From the NCBI GenBank assembly GCA_002336895.1, contig DDFC01000025.1:186001-250000 (forward strand): DNA of 64,000 nucleotides. The letters run 5' to 3'. The stretch is from Verrucomicrobiaceae bacterium UBA1938. Lineage in GTDB: Bacteria; Verrucomicrobiota; Verrucomicrobiia; Verrucomicrobiales; Verrucomicrobiaceae. This document shows, one piece after another, positions 1 to 9,116 of this stretch. A program made the translations under genes and the position numbers. The notes under the pieces were generated by a model, which was not told the DNA's origin, ran no database searches, and worked only from the letters and a program-made list of their open reading frames with translations. Each line of letters begins with the position of its first letter. The stretch's first letter is position 1.

Positions 1-123
1 AAATTTTCGACTGAATCATCGCTGACTCATTGTCTGAGGGTAGTCTGGCCCAGTTCGGAAACCTTGCGTCAGGTGGTCGTAAATGAGTTGTAAGGAGGAT
101 GTGAAAACTCCTTGGGGGAGGTG
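1..123. other. Non-coding edge of window downstream of folA
   Basis: No coding frame was recognised here. An imperfect inverted pair AAGGAG (92-97) and CTCCTT (108-113) lies just past the folA stop and could form a weak hairpin with a 10-nt loop. It lacks a convincing T-run, so I do not call it a terminator. Confidence 0.4.
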
Positions 124-597
124 TTATTCCGCTTTCCTCAGTCTTTCATAATACCTAAATTCCAATCCCTCTGATTGCCCCACGGTCTCCTTGAACTGGT
201 AGAGGTGCTCGAAGGGCGGGAGCAGCACATCTCCTTCGTAGGGCTGGGAAATCCAGGTGAGGTAGAGCCCATCACATCGCGGCAGCAACTCTTCAAAAAC
301 TCGTGCTCCGCCGATGACGAACACGGTTTCGGCATCTCCGCAGACTTGAGGCAGTTCTGCGGCGCTGCGAATGACGGTGACGCCCTCTCGCGGAGCCATG
401 CTGCTGCTCAGCACGATATTCTGGCGGCCCGGCAGCGGTTTGCCGATGGAGTCAAAAGTAGCGCGGCCCATGAGAATAGGGTGGCCGAGCGTCGTGCGTT
501 TGAAAAACTTCAGGTCTTCGGGGAAATGCCACGGCAGCTTGCCCTCGCGCCCGATGACACGGTTGCTGGACATGGCGACGATGGCAATGAGGCGCAT
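124..597 (-). CDS. folA: Dihydrofolate reductase
   Basis: Reduces dihydrofolate to tetrahydrofolate with NADPH in the cytosol, feeding thymidylate, purine and methionine synthesis. The 157-residue length is normal for bacterial DHFR. The N-terminus IAIVAMSSNRVIGREGKLPW is the classic first strand plus Met20-type loop, followed by the acidic substrate-binding position in the HFPEDLKFFK helix. MGRATFDSIGKPLPGR and FVIGGARVF are the conserved NADPH-binding segments. The start is the only ATG before the first strand. It lies 20 nt downstream of the beta-CASP nuclease gene on the same strand, so the two are probably co-transcribed. Confidence 0.96.
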   Translation of the reverse strand: MRLIAIVAMSSNRVIGREGKLPWHFPEDLKFFKRTTLGHPILMGRATFDSIGKPLPGRQNIVLSSSMAPREGVTVIRSAAELPQVCGDAETVFVIGGARVFEELLPRCDGLYLTWISQPYEGDVLLPPFEHLYQFKETVGQSEGLEFRYYERLRKAE

Positions 598-617
598 GAC
601 GGTGGAAAGGCGGGGGC

Positions 618-1976
618 TTACCAGAGATCGATCGGCTGATGCGGCTCCGGGCGGATGATCTCAGTGCCGGGGATCGTTTCGTTGAAGCGGCGGGTGAACC
701 ACATCTGCGCAGGTTCCTCCCCGTGCACGAGCAGGAGCTTTTTGGGCTTCACTTTCTCGATGTAGTCGGCGATCTGCTCGCGGGTCGCATGCGCGCTGAG
801 GTCAAAGCTCTCCACGCGCGCCCGCAGTTCCACGGCAGGCTTGTCTTTGGAAAGCTTGATCTTGGTGCCCGGCGTGGCGTTCCTGATCTTGTAGCCGGGA
901 GATTCAGGGTCCGTGTAGCCCACGAAGCAGACGGTGTTGCGCGGGTTATCCAGGAAAGTTTGCGCGAAGATGTTGGAGACCGTGTTCTCCGTCATCATGC
1001 CGCTGGAGAGTGCGTAGAGTGTGCGGGAGTTGCTTTCCAGTTCCACCCGCTTCCGGTTTTTGCGCGGCACCAGCATCTTCATGTCATCCAGCAGGCGGAA
1101 GCCCGGGTAGCTGCGGCGGCTGCGGGAGGCATAGTGGTCATAGAGCACGGTGATCTTCGTGCTCAGTCCGCCGATATAGAGCGGCATCTCAGGGATCAGC
1201 TCCTCCTGATGAAGCTCATGCAGCATCAGCATGACCTCCTGCGTCTTGCCCAGGGCAAAGACGGGGATCATCACCGCGCCGCCCACCTCATGCGTTTCAC
1301 GAATGACCGAGGCGAGGCGCTCCTTTTCAGCCTTGCGGGAAAAGCCCTCCGGGCGCGCGTAGTCGCCACGCGTGGTCTCGGCGATCATCACGTCGATCCC
1401 GCTGGTGGGGAAGTCCGCCGCACGGCAGATCGTCTGCGCTTCAAAGTTCACATCCCCAGTGTAAAACAGGGTGTTGCCACCTTCGCGGATCAGCACGCCG
1501 GTGGAGCCCAGGATGTGGCCTGCGTCAAACATCGTGGCCTCCAGATTCGTGTCCGGGATTTCAAAGGGCCGCTCAATGTCGCGGTAGATCCACATGGCGC
1601 GGATCTCATCCAGCTCGCGGTGGGTGAAGAGCGGGTATTCCGGGATGCTCTCCTCGGTGCGTTGCTTCGTCATCACATTGACGGAGTTGTGCAGCATCGC
1701 GGAGGAAAGTTCGCCCGTGACCTCGGTCATCAGCACAGGGGTGTCCGGCAGCCGGCGCTGCAGCAGGGGCAGCGAGCCGATGTGGTCATGGTGCGCATGA
1801 GTGATGATCACCGCATTGGCCCCTTTGTTGGGCAGCGGACCAAAATCGGGTGTGGCCTTGTAGCCTGCCATTTTTGGGTGCATGCCGGAGTCCAGCACGA
1901 CACGATGTTCCCCGGCTTCGAGCAGGTAGGAGTTGGCACCGATCTCACGTCGGCGGGTCAGATTGCGAAAGCGCAT
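618..1976 (-). CDS. Beta-CASP metallo-beta-lactamase-fold RNase/exonuclease
   Basis: Predicted zinc-dependent ribonuclease of the CPSF73/Ysh1-like beta-CASP group, cytosolic, 452 residues. The zinc motif HxHxDH is at residues 60-65 (HAHHDH), followed by DAGHILGS, the YTGD strand and a C-terminal LLVHGE histidine. The beta-CASP insertion is present, with IPVFALGKTQEV and the SSGMM/FVGY segments. FDLSAHATREQ carries the last histidine motif typical of processing nucleases. The enzyme could act on RNA or DNA 5' ends; the fold does not decide the substrate. It precedes folA and is divergent in function from it. I see no signal peptide or membrane segment. Confidence 0.88.
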   Translation of the reverse strand: MRFRNLTRRREIGANSYLLEAGEHRVVLDSGMHPKMAGYKATPDFGPLPNKGANAVIITHAHHDHIGSLPLLQRRLPDTPVLMTEVTGELSSAMLHNSVNVMTKQRTEESIPEYPLFTHRELDEIRAMWIYRDIERPFEIPDTNLEATMFDAGHILGSTGVLIREGGNTLFYTGDVNFEAQTICRAADFPTSGIDVMIAETTRGDYARPEGFSRKAEKERLASVIRETHEVGGAVMIPVFALGKTQEVMLMLHELHQEELIPEMPLYIGGLSTKITVLYDHYASRSRRSYPGFRLLDDMKMLVPRKNRKRVELESNSRTLYALSSGMMTENTVSNIFAQTFLDNPRNTVCFVGYTDPESPGYKIRNATPGTKIKLSKDKPAVELRARVESFDLSAHATREQIADYIEKVKPKKLLLVHGEEPAQMWFTRRFNETIPGTEIIRPEPHQPIDLW

Positions 1977-2040
1977 GCAGTAGGTCTAAAAAAGGGGGAG
2001 GCCGATACTAGGGGCATCCCCATGTTCCACAAGGAGAAGT

Positions 2041-3258
2041 TCAGGCCTTGACCTCCACCCGGCGGCCGGCGAGCCGCGCAAACAGTGTGGAAGCCACGAT
2101 CAAGGCGGCAGGAATGGTGGGCGGAGCCCAGATCAGGCGGGACTGAAAGGCCAGAAAGCAGACCACCAGCGCTGCAAAGACGCACAGCAGCCCGCGGAGC
2201 ACGGCTTTGGTACGTGGCACGAAAAACACCAGCCATGCTCCCACCAGCCCGGATACCCCCCAGGCGATCCATTGCGCCCACTCAGGCAGCAGCTGCAGCC
2301 TTGGCATGGCCAGCATCTGCGCCAGTGCCTGGGCATGCTGGCGGGCCAGTCCGCCCTGCGTGTCGTCATCCGTGCCGATGACGATCATTTTGCCTCCCGA
2401 GAGGCTGGCTTTGTCCTTCGCAGACAGGGCTTCGGCCAGCTCTGAGGTCATTAGGTTGAGGGCATCCACCTCAGCAACCGGCAGCTCTGTTTTCACGACA
2501 AATTCGGCGGCTGGGGAGAGTGGGACAAAGCTGCCGTTGGCCAGGAAAGCACCGGCTCCAGGCCCCAGCAGCAGGCGTTGGGTGGAGTAGGGCGTCTGCG
2601 TGTAGCGCACCAGCGCCTGCGCCAGCACCGTGGGCAGCAGTCTGCCGCCCTCCTGCAGGGCGTAGGGAACTTTGCCAGGCGCGCCAGGGCTCAATGGCAG
2701 CGCGATCCCCAGCTCAGCCTGGCGGCGCAGCAGGTCATCTGGTGCAGACACCAGAGCTCCCAGGGGGGGCACAGGGGCTGCGTCTCCCTGCACTTTCTCA
2801 AATTTTGGCAGGGTGCTGTCCAGTCCGCCAAGAAAGGCAGGCGCATCACGGCTGGTGGCCAGCTGGGCCTCCACCCCCAGCACAGTGCTGGGCACGGGCA
2901 CCAGCGCCCGGGCTGCCTCGCTGACAAACTCCGGAGACGGGCGGCCCCAGAAGAGTGTTTCCGGAATGACCATGACGGCGGGATCGTAAGCCTGGAGGCC
3001 CTTGAGGACCATCTGCCAGTCGAGCGGGCGCGGAGGCCAGCCGGCATACTCAGCCTTGTCAGCAGCACGCATCTTCACCAGAACAACCGGCGCAGCTGCC
3101 GTGGCGCTGGCATCCACGGAAAAACGGTCCCGTGCATTGGCCACGAGGAAGTCCAAAAACACCTCATCTACCCGCTGAAAGCGCCCTGTGTGCTGTTCGC
3201 GGTCCAGCCACCAGCCGAGGCTGGCCAGCAGGACGACGAGGATCAGGGCGCGAATCAT
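2041..3258 (-). CDS. CHASE2-like membrane sensor without output domain
   Basis: A 405-residue membrane protein with one N-terminal transmembrane helix (residues about 1-18), a long extracytoplasmic domain, and two to three hydrophobic helices near residues 325-400, ending in a short basic tail. The arrangement, the early FQRVDEVFLDFLVANARDRF and the later MIVIGTD strand fit CHASE2 sensory domains. In characterised CHASE2 proteins the last helices lead into an adenylyl cyclase, kinase or phosphatase domain. Here the protein stops directly after them, so any signalling would need a partner. The gene starts 30 nt after the clpC stop on the same strand and may be part of the mcsA-mcsB-clpC unit. 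The family call rests on pattern similarity. Confidence 0.65.
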   Translation of the reverse strand: MIRALILVVLLASLGWWLDREQHTGRFQRVDEVFLDFLVANARDRFSVDASATAAAPVVLVKMRAADKAEYAGWPPRPLDWQMVLKGLQAYDPAVMVIPETLFWGRPSPEFVSEAARALVPVPSTVLGVEAQLATSRDAPAFLGGLDSTLPKFEKVQGDAAPVPPLGALVSAPDDLLRRQAELGIALPLSPGAPGKVPYALQEGGRLLPTVLAQALVRYTQTPYSTQRLLLGPGAGAFLANGSFVPLSPAAEFVVKTELPVAEVDALNLMTSELAEALSAKDKASLSGGKMIVIGTDDDTQGGLARQHAQALAQMLAMPRLQLLPEWAQWIAWGVSGLVGAWLVFFVPRTKAVLRGLLCVFAALVVCFLAFQSRLIWAPPTIPAALIVASTLFARLAGRRVEVKA

Positions 3259-3288
3259 GACAGGCGGTGCCCGGAGGATCGCCGCCGG

Positions 3289-5823
3289 TTAAGGGGCGGG
3301 TGAGGCGGGCGTCTCAGCAGGAACGTCCGTGCTCTCGCGCTTCTCAGCGGCAAACTTCAGGCGGTTCTGCTCGGCGTCATGGGAGATCTTGACCACATCT
3401 CCCTCGCGGATGTCTCCACGCAGGAGGTGCTCGGCCAGCGGATCCTCGATGTTCTTCTCCACTGCACGGCGCATCGGGCGCGCGCCATACTGCGGGTCAA
3501 AACCTTCCTTCATGAGGAACTCGCGGGCGCTGTCGTCCAGCGCGATGTGGATGTTCTTCTTCTTCAGGCGGGTGACCACCTTGCTGACTTCGAGGTCCAC
3601 GATCTTGTTGAGCTGCTCCTTCTCCAGCATGCGGAAGATGACGATGTCATCAAGGCGGTTGAGGAACTCCGGCTTGAAGAACTTCTTCGCAGCCTCGGTG
3701 ATCTTGCCCTTGATGCCCACATTGTCAGCAGTGTCTTCCTGCATGGCCATGAAGCCCAGGCTGGTCTGACGCTTGATCTGCTCCGCACCGATGTTCGAGG
3801 TCAGGATCACGATGGTGTTCCGGAAGTCGATCTTGCGGCCAAAGTTGTCCGTGACCTGGCCTTCTTCCAGGATCTGCAGCAGCAGGTGCATCACATCCGG
3901 GTGGGCCTTCTCCACTTCGTCAAACAAGATGACGGAGTAGGGGCGACGGCGCACAGCTTCGGAAAGCTGGCCGCCTTCTTCGTAGCCCACGTATCCTGGA
4001 GGTGCTCCGATCAGACGGCTGGCGGTGTGCTTCTCCATGTACTCGGACATGTCGATCTGGATCAGCGCCTCGGCGGTGCCAAACATGAACTCGGCCAGGT
4101 TCTTGGCCAGGAAGGTCTTGCCCACACCGGTGGGGCCCAGGAACAGGAAGGAGCCGATCGGACGGCGCGGATCCTTGAGGTCCGCACGGGAGCGGCGCAG
4201 CGCCTTGCTGATGGCGATGACAGCTTCGTCCTGACCGATGACCTTGCCCTTGAGCTCGGTTTCCATCTTCAGGAGCTTCTCAGCTTCCGCCTGCTCCATG
4301 CGCTGCAGCGGGACGCCGGTCCACTTGGACACGACGGCCATGATGTCCTCCTCAGTCACATCCACGATGCGTTCCTGATTGTTGGAGCGCCAGCTTTCCA
4401 GCACGTCGTCAAAACGCTTCTTGGCGTTCTTTTCGCGGTCGCGCAGATGGGCGGCCTTCTCAAAATCCTGCTCCTTGATGGAGCCTTCCTTCTCGACGCG
4501 GATCTGCTCGATCTCGGCCTCGATCACCTTCAGCTCCGGCGGGCGGGTCATCGCGGCGATGCGGGCCTTGGAGCCGGCTTCGTCCATGATGTCGATGGCC
4601 TTGTCCGGCAGGAAGCGGGAGGGCAGGTAGCGCGAGCTGAGATTCACGGCGGACTTCAGAGCATCCTCAGAGTACCGGGCCTTGTGGTGCATCTCATACT
4701 TGCCACGCAGGCCGAAGAGAATGCGGATGGCGTCCTCCACGGAGGGCTCCTCCACCTTCACGCTCTGGAAGCGGCGCTCCAGTGCAGAGTCCTTCTCGAT
4801 GTACTTGCGGTACTCGTTCAGGGTGGTGGCGCCCACGCACTGCAGCTCACCACGGCTCAGTGCGGGCTTGATGATGTTGCTGGCGTCCATGGCACCTTCA
4901 GCACCGCCTGCACCCACGATGGTGTGCAGCTCGTCGATGAAGAGAATCACGTTCTTGTTGCGGCGGATTTCGTCCATCACCGCCTTGATGCGCTCTTCAA
5001 ACTGGCCGCGGTATTTGGTGCCGGCCACCATCAGGGCCAGGTCCAGGGTGATCACGCGCTTGTCGCGCAGGATTTCAGGCACATTGCCGGCGGCGATTTC
5101 CTGCGCCAGGCCTTCCACGATGGCGGTCTTGCCCACACCGGCTTCACCGATGAGAACAGGATTGTTCTTGGTGCGGCGGCACAGGATCTGGATCACACGG
5201 GCGATTTCGTCTGCGCGGCCGATGACGGGGTCCATCTCACCCTTGATGGCGAGTTCGGTCAGATCACGGCCAAAGGCTTTCAGCGCCGGAGTCTTTTCGT
5301 TCTTCTTCTTGTCGCCGGTGGGATTGTTGCCAGTCGGGCTGACGGGTTCGCTCTCTTCTCCTTCTTCTTCTTCGTTCTGGGAGGAGAAGTTCGGATCGAG
5401 TTCCTTGAGGATCTCGCTGCGGGCCTTGTCGAGATTCACATCCAGGTTGCGCAGTACCTGGGCGGCGACGCCCTCGCCTTCGCGCAGCAGCCCCAGCAGG
5501 ATGTGCTCCGTGCCGACGTAGCTGTGGTTCAGCGCCTTGGCTTCCTTGGAGGCCAGGGCCAGCACCTTCTTCACGCGGGGGGTGTAGGGGATGTTGCCGA
5601 CCATCTTGGTCTCAGGGCCGGAGCCGACCTGCTGCTCGACCTGCATGCGCACGGTTTCGAGATCCAGGCCGAGCTTGGTCAGCACGTTGACAGCCACCCC
5701 TTGGCCTAGCTTGATCAAGCCAAGCAGAAGGTGCTCCGTGCCGACATAATTGTGGTTGAAGCGGTCCGCCTCCTTGCGGGCGAGGGCCAGGACCTGTTGG
5801 GCGCGTGGTGTGAAATTATTCAT
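3289..5823 (-). CDS. clpC: ClpC-type AAA+ unfoldase
   Basis: ATP-driven unfoldase that feeds substrates to ClpP in the cytosol; 844 residues. Two Clp_N repeats open the protein (TPRAQQVLALA and TPRVKKVLALA). AAA module 1 has Walker A GEAGVGKT and Walker B FIDELH, and the UvrB/UvrC-like middle helix hairpin (EQDFEKAAHLRDRE) is diagnostic of ClpC rather than ClpA or ClpB. AAA module 2 has GPTGVGKT and ends with the SLGF loop expected to dock on ClpP. The start is the ATG at 5823, because the homologous N-terminus begins there; an upstream GTG at 5907 would add 28 unlikely Pro-rich residues. The ATG overlaps the mcsB stop by 8 nt, indicating translational coupling. Confidence 0.96.
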   Translation of the reverse strand: MNNFTPRAQQVLALARKEADRFNHNYVGTEHLLLGLIKLGQGVAVNVLTKLGLDLETVRMQVEQQVGSGPETKMVGNIPYTPRVKKVLALASKEAKALNHSYVGTEHILLGLLREGEGVAAQVLRNLDVNLDKARSEILKELDPNFSSQNEEEEGEESEPVSPTGNNPTGDKKKNEKTPALKAFGRDLTELAIKGEMDPVIGRADEIARVIQILCRRTKNNPVLIGEAGVGKTAIVEGLAQEIAAGNVPEILRDKRVITLDLALMVAGTKYRGQFEERIKAVMDEIRRNKNVILFIDELHTIVGAGGAEGAMDASNIIKPALSRGELQCVGATTLNEYRKYIEKDSALERRFQSVKVEEPSVEDAIRILFGLRGKYEMHHKARYSEDALKSAVNLSSRYLPSRFLPDKAIDIMDEAGSKARIAAMTRPPELKVIEAEIEQIRVEKEGSIKEQDFEKAAHLRDREKNAKKRFDDVLESWRSNNQERIVDVTEEDIMAVVSKWTGVPLQRMEQAEAEKLLKMETELKGKVIGQDEAVIAISKALRRSRADLKDPRRPIGSFLFLGPTGVGKTFLAKNLAEFMFGTAEALIQIDMSEYMEKHTASRLIGAPPGYVGYEEGGQLSEAVRRRPYSVILFDEVEKAHPDVMHLLLQILEEGQVTDNFGRKIDFRNTIVILTSNIGAEQIKRQTSLGFMAMQEDTADNVGIKGKITEAAKKFFKPEFLNRLDDIVIFRMLEKEQLNKIVDLEVSKVVTRLKKKNIHIALDDSAREFLMKEGFDPQYGARPMRRAVEKNIEDPLAEHLLRGDIREGDVVKISHDAEQNRLKFAAEKRESTDVPAETPASPAP

Positions 5824-6940
5824 TGGTAGGGGGGGAGGCGGTGCCTCCGGAGGTTGATGGAGATTGGGGAAAGCTACCCGGGCCGTCAATGGATTGCAAC
5901 CGTGCACGGGTTAATTCGGCGCGCATGCTGTCCCGCTCTTCCGGGGACAATTCTCGCGCAGCATTCAGCTGCAGATGCGCAGGTTGAATTTCAAGTAGCA
6001 GCATGTCGATCAGGCTGCGGTCGCAGTTGCCGACAAGATCGAGATCTGCACCCAGCCGCAGCATGCTAAGCAGGTTCAGTGCCTCTTTCGAGGCAAGAAT
6101 GTGCGCATACCTCAGAATGGCAAAAGCACGGCCCACCTGATCCTGCAGCATGGTCTGGTGATCTTCCTTGAGTTTGGCACGGGCCGTCATTTCGGAGCGG
6201 ACCACGCCTTCGATGACCTTCTCGATCTGGGCGATGATCTCTGGCTCCGCCTCCCCCAGCGTGTGCTGGTTGGAGATCTGGAACAGATTGCCCAGGGCTT
6301 CGGTGCCTTCGCCATACAGGCCGCGCACCGCCAGGCCGATCTTGCCGATGGCCTTGATCACCGGGTTGATCTGCTCCGTGAGCACCAGCGCAGGCAGGTG
6401 CAGCATCACAGAGGCACGCATTCCCGTGCCCAGGTTGGTGGGGCAGGCGGTCAGGTAGCCCAGCTTGGGGTCAAAGGCATACGGCAGCATGCTTTCCAGC
6501 TCGGAGTCCACGCGGTCCACCGCCTCATAGGCGCTGTGCAGGTTCAGCCCGGGGCGGATGCCCTGTATGCGGAAATGATCCTCCTCATTGATCATGATGG
6601 AGATGCTCTGCTTGCGGTCCACCACCACGGCGCAGCCGGAGGAGCGTGCGGCGTGCTCGCGGCTCACCAGATGCCGCTCCACCAGCACCTGCTTTCGGAT
6701 CTTGCTCAGGTCTGTGTAGTCCTCGCTGTATCCATCCCGCATTTCGGGGAGCTGCTCCACCACCGGGCGGGCGCGCTCCAGCAGCTCGATGCGCTGGCGC
6801 TCCTGGCTGAAGCCGGGAAAGGGGTGGCCGCGGAGATTGCGCGCCAGACGCACACGAGATGTCATGACGACATCAGAGTGCGGCCCCGCGCCTTTCATCC
6901 AGTCGGCGGGGTTCTTGATCAGGGTGGCAAAACGCATCAT
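5816..6940 (-). CDS. mcsB: Protein-arginine kinase McsB
   Basis: Phosphagen-kinase-fold enzyme that phosphorylates protein arginines, marking proteins for ClpC-ClpP. From the chosen ATG the protein is 374 residues. TSRVRLARN (27-35), NEEDHFRI (118-125) and CPTNLGTGMRASVM (166-179) are the guanidino-kinase signatures, including the active-site Cys loop. Bacillus McsB aligns from the MKGAGPHSD region, so I prefer the tandem ATGs at 6940/6937 over the in-frame ATG at 7024, which would add 28 residues lacking homology. The C-terminal 25 residues are a low-complexity Ser/Pro/Gly tail. The gene lies between mcsA and clpC as in Firmicutes. Confidence 0.93.
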   Translation of the reverse strand: MMRFATLIKNPADWMKGAGPHSDVVMTSRVRLARNLRGHPFPGFSQERQRIELLERARPVVEQLPEMRDGYSEDYTDLSKIRKQVLVERHLVSREHAARSSGCAVVVDRKQSISIMINEEDHFRIQGIRPGLNLHSAYEAVDRVDSELESMLPYAFDPKLGYLTACPTNLGTGMRASVMLHLPALVLTEQINPVIKAIGKIGLAVRGLYGEGTEALGNLFQISNQHTLGEAEPEIIAQIEKVIEGVVRSEMTARAKLKEDHQTMLQDQVGRAFAILRYAHILASKEALNLLSMLRLGADLDLVGNCDRSLIDMLLLEIQPAHLQLNAARELSPEERDSMRAELTRARLQSIDGPGSFPQSPSTSGGTASPPTNE

Positions 6941-7037
6941 GGGCTTGCTAATCTTGGACGTGTAAATGGGGATACGCGTTGAATGGCGGTGCAGGATGTT
7001 TTCTCCTGCTTCATCGGCCGCCATTCAGGTGAGTGCG

Positions 7038-7604
7038 TCATTTGGAAGTCTTTGGCTGGAGACTTTCGATCTCGGATTTCAACCTCGCAGCATCCTCGTA
7101 GCGCTCCTCTTTCACGGCCAGATCCAGTTCGGCGCGGAGCTTGGCCAGGTCCGGGGGCGGCGGCGCAGCGGGGGCTGCAGGCGGTGCGGGTGGGGGCACA
7201 GGGGCCGTTGGCGCAGGGTTCATGCGCTGCCTCGGCAGTATCTGAGGGGAGACGGCGCTCACATGGGTGGGGCGCTTGCCCACATGCTTGGTTCCCTTGT
7301 GCATGTTGCGCAGCAGCGCGTCCAGCCCATCCCGGAAGGCGGCATAGCATTCCGGGCAGCCCATGCGGCCGATCTTTTTCAGCTGCGACGCTGTAAACCC
7401 GCAGGCAGGGCACACGACCTCCATCACGTCTGACTCGGAACGCTGAGACGGGCTCAAAAACGCCTCCGCCAGACCGAAGCCGGTCTCTTCGGTCACGCCT
7501 TTGGCCTTGGAGCAGGTCTCACACAGATTCACCGTGGTCATCTGACCGTTGATGATCTGGGTGAGGAACACCGTGGCCTCATTTTCGCAAACGTCACATT
7601 TCAT
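7038..7604 (-). CDS. mcsA: McsA-like zinc-finger activator of McsB
   Basis: 188 residues from the ATG at 7604. Four CxxC pairs (C3/C6, C28/C31, C65/C68, C83/C86) form two predicted zinc-binding clusters. A Pro/Ala-rich linker follows (about 118-145), then a C-terminal UVR motif (LRAELDLAVKEERYEDAARL). This architecture matches McsA, which activates McsB and links it to ClpC. The upstream GTG at 7637 is in frame, but the first CxxC sits directly after the ATG, as in homologues. It is first in the mcsA-mcsB-clpC unit. The Firmicutes repressor gene ctsR, usually placed before mcsA, is absent here; a HAD phosphatase lies upstream instead. Confidence 0.88.
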   Translation of the reverse strand: MKCDVCENEATVFLTQIINGQMTTVNLCETCSKAKGVTEETGFGLAEAFLSPSQRSESDVMEVVCPACGFTASQLKKIGRMGCPECYAAFRDGLDALLRNMHKGTKHVGKRPTHVSAVSPQILPRQRMNPAPTAPVPPPAPPAAPAAPPPPDLAKLRAELDLAVKEERYEDAARLKSEIESLQPKTSK

Positions 7605-7688
7605 GGAATTAGTCGTGCCAGCCTTCATGCCACACACAGTGTGATACGAACGGCGGCACGTACTGGTTATGACAGGTACTCGCCCCCG

Positions 7689-8303
7689 TCAACCGATGCC
7701 CTGTGCCAGCAGCCATTCGTCCAGTTCCGCCTGCAGCTGGGGATGTTTAGCAAAGCTGTAATGAAATGTGCGGAACCCCAGCCGTGCGGCCGTGGCGATG
7801 TTGGGCTCCAGGTCGTCGATGTAAAAGGTCTTGGTCGGATCGAGGTCCAGCTGCGCGGCGGTTTTCAGGAAAATTTCCTCCCCCGGTTTGGCACAACGCG
7901 CGGTGTGGGAGTACACTCCCCCTTGGAAAAGCCGGAAGATCTCAAATTCGCGCAGGAAGTACTCTTTGTGCAGCTCGTTCGTGTTTGAGAGCAGGTACAT
8001 TGGCAGCCTGCCTGCCAGGGATTTCAGCGTGGCATGCATGGGCTCGTTTTGCGCGAAGATCTCACTCCAAATGGCGGCAAACTCCTCCGGACTGCCGCGG
8101 AATCCGGTGCGCTCCATGCCGTGGCGGATGAATGCCCCGTCATCCATGTCCCCCACCTCGTAGGGGACTTTGATGTCATCAAAGAGACCGATCACCGTCT
8201 CCGCCGGGTGGTCGCATTGCTGCGCCAGCCGGCGGGCGGCGATGCTGAAATCGAAATCGATGAGTACTTTGCCGACGTCGGAAAGAATGGCGGGCTGGGG
8301 CAT
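7689..8303 (-). CDS. HAD-superfamily phosphatase, YihX-like
   Basis: A 204-residue cytosolic hydrolase of HAD subfamily IA. Motif I is SDVGKVLIDFDF, where the usual second Asp is Gly, as in YihX-type glucose-1-phosphate phosphatases (D-x-G). Motif II LLSNTNELH and motif III/IV FYIDDLEPNIATAARLGF are intact. The LSNTNxLH segment is especially YihX-like. The ATG at 8303 is preferred over the GTG at 8318 because AGAAGGG lies just before it and motif I follows within ten residues. Substrate is not predictable beyond small phosphate esters. Confidence 0.85.
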   Translation of the reverse strand: MPQPAILSDVGKVLIDFDFSIAARRLAQQCDHPAETVIGLFDDIKVPYEVGDMDDGAFIRHGMERTGFRGSPEEFAAIWSEIFAQNEPMHATLKSLAGRLPMYLLSNTNELHKEYFLREFEIFRLFQGGVYSHTARCAKPGEEIFLKTAAQLDLDPTKTFYIDDLEPNIATAARLGFRTFHYSFAKHPQLQAELDEWLLAQGIG

Positions 8304-8339
8304 GGCCCTTCTATGCACGCGGCATCGGCTGAAGCCAGA

Positions 8340-9116
8340 TTATTTCATCAGCTCGGCCAGCTTTGGACCGATGGCGTCTGCCCAGATCTGATAGCCTGCA
8401 GGTGAGAGGTGCAGGAAATCAGGCATGACTTCCTTTGTCAGCGCGCCATCGGGCTGCGGGAATTTGCCGCCGATGTCCAGATAGAAAATGCTTTTGCCAT
8501 CATCGAGCTTGGAGATGATGGCGTTGACCTGCTTCAGCTTTTCATTCGCTGCACCGAGCTTGCCAGTGGGCTTGTCGCCACGGGGAAACACAGCCAGCAG
8601 CAGGATCTTCGCCTGCGGCTGCTTGGCTCGAAGAGTTTCGACGATGGCGGTCACACCTTTGGCAATGCCCTCAGCCGGATCCGAGCCGGAGTTGTTCGTG
8701 CCGATCATAAGGACAAACGCCTTGGGTTTGATGCCCTCCAACTCCCCGTTCTGAATGCGCCACAGCACATGCTGGGTGCGGTCGCCGCCGATGCCAAAGT
8801 TGGCAGGCGTGTATTGGGTGAAGGCTTTGGCCCACACTTCCTTGCCGTTCCCTGCCCAGCCTGCGGTGATGGAGTCGCCTAGGAAAACGAGCTGGGCCTT
8901 CCCTTCTTTGGCGATGCCGACGAACTTCTCATGAGAGGCGATGAAGCCGGGATTGATCTTGCCATCCTTGCCATATTTCTCGGCAGGAACATCCGGCGGC
9001 TGCGGCGGCAGCACCACGGCGGGAGCGGCTGGTGTGGTGGCTGGAGCTGCCGTCTGAGCGCGGAGAGCAGTGGTGGCAAGCAGCAGGAGGGACAATGCAA
9101 GGGATGTAATTTTCAT
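8340..9116 (-). CDS. Secreted SGNH/GDSL-family hydrolase
   Basis: 258 residues with a signal peptide (MKITSLALSLLLLATTALRA) and a Pro/Ala-rich linker before the catalytic domain. Block I is FLGDSITAGW (nucleophile Ser82), block II NFGIGGDRTQ, block III MIGTNN and block V DFLHLSPAGY (Asp/His). This resembles the PAF-acetylhydrolase-IB-like branch used for deacetylating glycans or lipids outside the cytoplasm. The start at 9116 is where the signal peptide begins; the open frame extends to 9245 but adds charged residues before it. It is divergent from fdhA across 220 nt. Substrate is unknown. Confidence 0.88.
   Translation of the reverse strand: MKITSLALSLLLLATTALRAQTAAPATTPAAPAVVLPPQPPDVPAEKYGKDGKINPGFIASHEKFVGIAKEGKAQLVFLGDSITAGWAGNGKEVWAKAFTQYTPANFGIGGDRTQHVLWRIQNGELEGIKPKAFVLMIGTNNSGSDPAEGIAKGVTAIVETLRAKQPQAKILLLAVFPRGDKPTGKLGAANEKLKQVNAIISKLDDGKSIFYLDIGGKFPQPDGALTKEVMPDFLHLSPAGYQIWADAIGPKLAELMK

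Noticed and set aside
3379..5709. 776-codon plus-strand open frame opposite clpC
   Set aside because: Its residues mirror the third-position pattern of the well-conserved clpC frame; no domain is recognisable and clpC is certain.
7604..7688. ctsR-type regulator gene before mcsA
   Set aside because: The gap is under 90 bases and contains no such frame; the upstream gene is a HAD phosphatase.
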